This document shows, piece after piece, positions 61,450 through 64,000 of a stretch of 64,000 nt of DNA (position 1 is the stretch's first letter; each line of letters starts with the position of its first letter). This DNA comes from Papilionanthe hookeriana x Papilionanthe teres (lineage: Eukaryota; Streptophyta; Magnoliopsida; Asparagales; Orchidaceae). Position numbers and translations under genes: made by a program. The stretch is from positions 60,862,621 through 60,926,620 of the forward strand of contig CM040421.1 of NCBI GenBank assembly GCA_022702705.1, given 5' to 3'. Below the pieces are notes generated by a model. It was not told the origin of the DNA. It did not search any database and saw only the letters and a program-made list of their open reading frames with translations.

Positions 61450-62460
61450 GTACAAGAATCTCAGAAATCAGTCACTCTAGAGTTTTCTCAGTAATGTTCA
61501 CCACATTGAAATGGATTGGAACAGTTGATCTCGTAAATACTTCAGACTGCATTGCCATGAGGGCTTAGGTTGTCTCCTTCAAGGTTGGCTAGAACTATCT
61601 CGATAGTATGCACCACTCTTGCTAGAACGGATTCATTACTTCCCTTCAATGCCCACCTTTCCTTGTATTCTTGTGCTTGCATCTAAAGCTACAAATTCCT
61701 TTAACATTTTTACTCAAATTAGATTCTCATCCATGCTTCTAAGACATCTACATTCTTCCATATCATGGCCATGATCTCTGTAATAGGCACAATATTTACT
61801 TGAGTCACATAAGTGACTTCTCGTCCGCATTGTTTGGGCCTCTTGAAGAATTGTTTGTTCTATATGGCTTTAACAATATCAGTCATGGATATTCTCAATG
61901 GATTTAGTTCTGATTGAAAAAATATTATGGTTCTAGTTTATTATCTGGTCTCCTTCCAACCAATCTGTGATTGCAATACTTTTGTTTGGGTTGATGATTT
62001 CGCCTTCCTGAAGTATGTCGAGAATATTTTTAGAGGAGTTAATCCTCTCACTCTCATTTTATTTGGGATATTACCTCCTAAATATGTTTTATGGACTAAG
62101 GATTATATTGTCTGCAAGATATATGATTATTGGCTAACTCTTGGAGTTCAACTAAAATATTCAATCTCTAAAGATTGAGAGCTTCTCTGAATGTACTCTC
62201 ATGCAAAACTTAGGCTAGTGCTGTGTGGGTTATTGCTAGTTCTAGGTCTCTTATGTCCAGTATCTCTCATTGGAACCTAGTGATGAATCTCCTCAAGCTT
62301 TTTTAACACTCTTAATAGATCATCAGAAGAGCTTGAGAGTTCTTTTGTGACTTCTGAGTGATGGCGAACTTGTTTAAATACCCTAAAGAAGGTGATAACT
62401 CCCATAGGTAAATTACTGAATGAACAAAAGGGATGGTTCATTTGGTCTCATGAAAAATAA
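61450..62460 (-). pseudogene. Gypsy gag relic, minus strand
   Basis: Minus-strand pieces LRRFITRF and EILDIRDLELAIT (near 62220-62320) fit the gag capsid pattern SLRDFI.RFN.EA. Further on, DSSKYCAYYRDHGHDMEECR (about 61755-61814) is the CX..HX..C gag/protease spacer typical of Tat-type Gypsy elements. Numerous stops. No LTR was identified for it. Confidence 0.6.
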
Positions 62461-62504
62461 ATGGCACCTTAAGGAGTCATTTTTCTATAGTAAGCACACA
62501 ATTG

Positions 62505-63708
<1,204 letters not shown>

Positions 63709-63715
63709 ACTTTGA

Positions 63716-63966
63716 TGAGAAATTATTTCGTACGGACAACGTATGCAGCGCTACGTGCGTGATAACCCTCCAATAACCTTCATTCGGGGTTATTGGAGGG
63801 TCATTAGCAGGTTATTAAGTATCAACTCCAATAACCTAATGACTTCCCTTAATAACTTTGACAGGTTTTATTTCGGTGTTATTCATAGTCTATTATGGGA
63901 GTATTGCAGGATTATTGGAGTACACACTTAGAGTTGAGTACGTTCTCCGTATGGAATAATTTCTCC
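63716..63966. mobile_element. MITE family B with TIRs and 7-8-bp TSD
   Basis: 251 bp. Inverted ends of about 33 bp: tgagaaattatttcgtacgg on the left and the complement of ggagaaattattccatacgg on the right. Flanked by actttga at 63709-63715 and 63967-63973. The interior has a strong hairpin (accctccaataacc with ggttattggaggg, 63765-63800) and repeated ccaataacc motifs. The TSD length suggests a hAT-type MITE. Confidence 0.85.
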
Positions 63967-64000
63967 ACTTTGACCCCTTATTCATAAGGCTTTGGAGGTT

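Overview
This is a window of nuclear DNA from a flowering plant. It is AT-rich, its coding sequence is split by GT/AG introns, and most of the rest is decayed transposable elements (Ty3/Gypsy, Ty1/Copia, RTE-type LINEs, MITEs). Some residues in the main gene resemble monocot orthologues more than Arabidopsis, so a monocot is my leaning. That is inference from remembered homologues, not proof.

Two host genes can be supported. (1) A DIR1-like lipid-transfer protein on the + strand (10360-10704) is intact, intronless and has a signal peptide and all eight cysteines. (2) The 3' part of a large minus-strand gene runs from 46952 down to the stop at 13633. It encodes a WD40-repeat inositol polyphosphate 5-phosphatase of the FRA3/5PTase12-15 type. 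Ten exons (about 2.6 kb of coding sequence, about 860 codons) were read by hand with their splice sites. They join in frame from the last WD40 repeats through the whole 5-phosphatase catalytic domain to an ASH-like C-terminal domain. The first exons (N-terminus and first WD40 repeats) were not found and should lie beyond 46952, possibly beyond the window or in the N gap.

Layout: 1-5410, TE debris (a plant-transposon-protein relic and an Athila/Tat-like LTR on the minus strand). 6300-6790, foldback and MITE. 10292-10983, DIR1-like gene. 11892-12421, hAT-type element. 13478-46952, the 5-phosphatase gene, whose introns hold a second Athila/Tat-like LTR (14.1-15.9 kb), three copies of one MITE in three consecutive short introns (17.8-19.3 kb), a Copia element with nested LINEs (21403-28181), an RTE LINE (30.9-31.7 kb), a minus-strand Gypsy relic (32.7-36.0 kb) and a Tekay/Del-type Gypsy (36144-44696). 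47439-53137, another Gypsy element carrying an RTE insertion. 54578-55076, assembly gap. 55.4-60.4 kb, a long degenerate array of about 40-bp units that are themselves short palindromes. 61.4-62.5 kb, a minus-strand Gypsy gag relic. 63716-63966, a MITE with TIRs and TSD.

The most unusual signals are the palindromic array, where the arm sequence changes along the array but the arms stay complementary, and the same-orientation MITE copies in three neighbouring introns of one gene. No prokaryotic, CRISPR or viral gene system is present.
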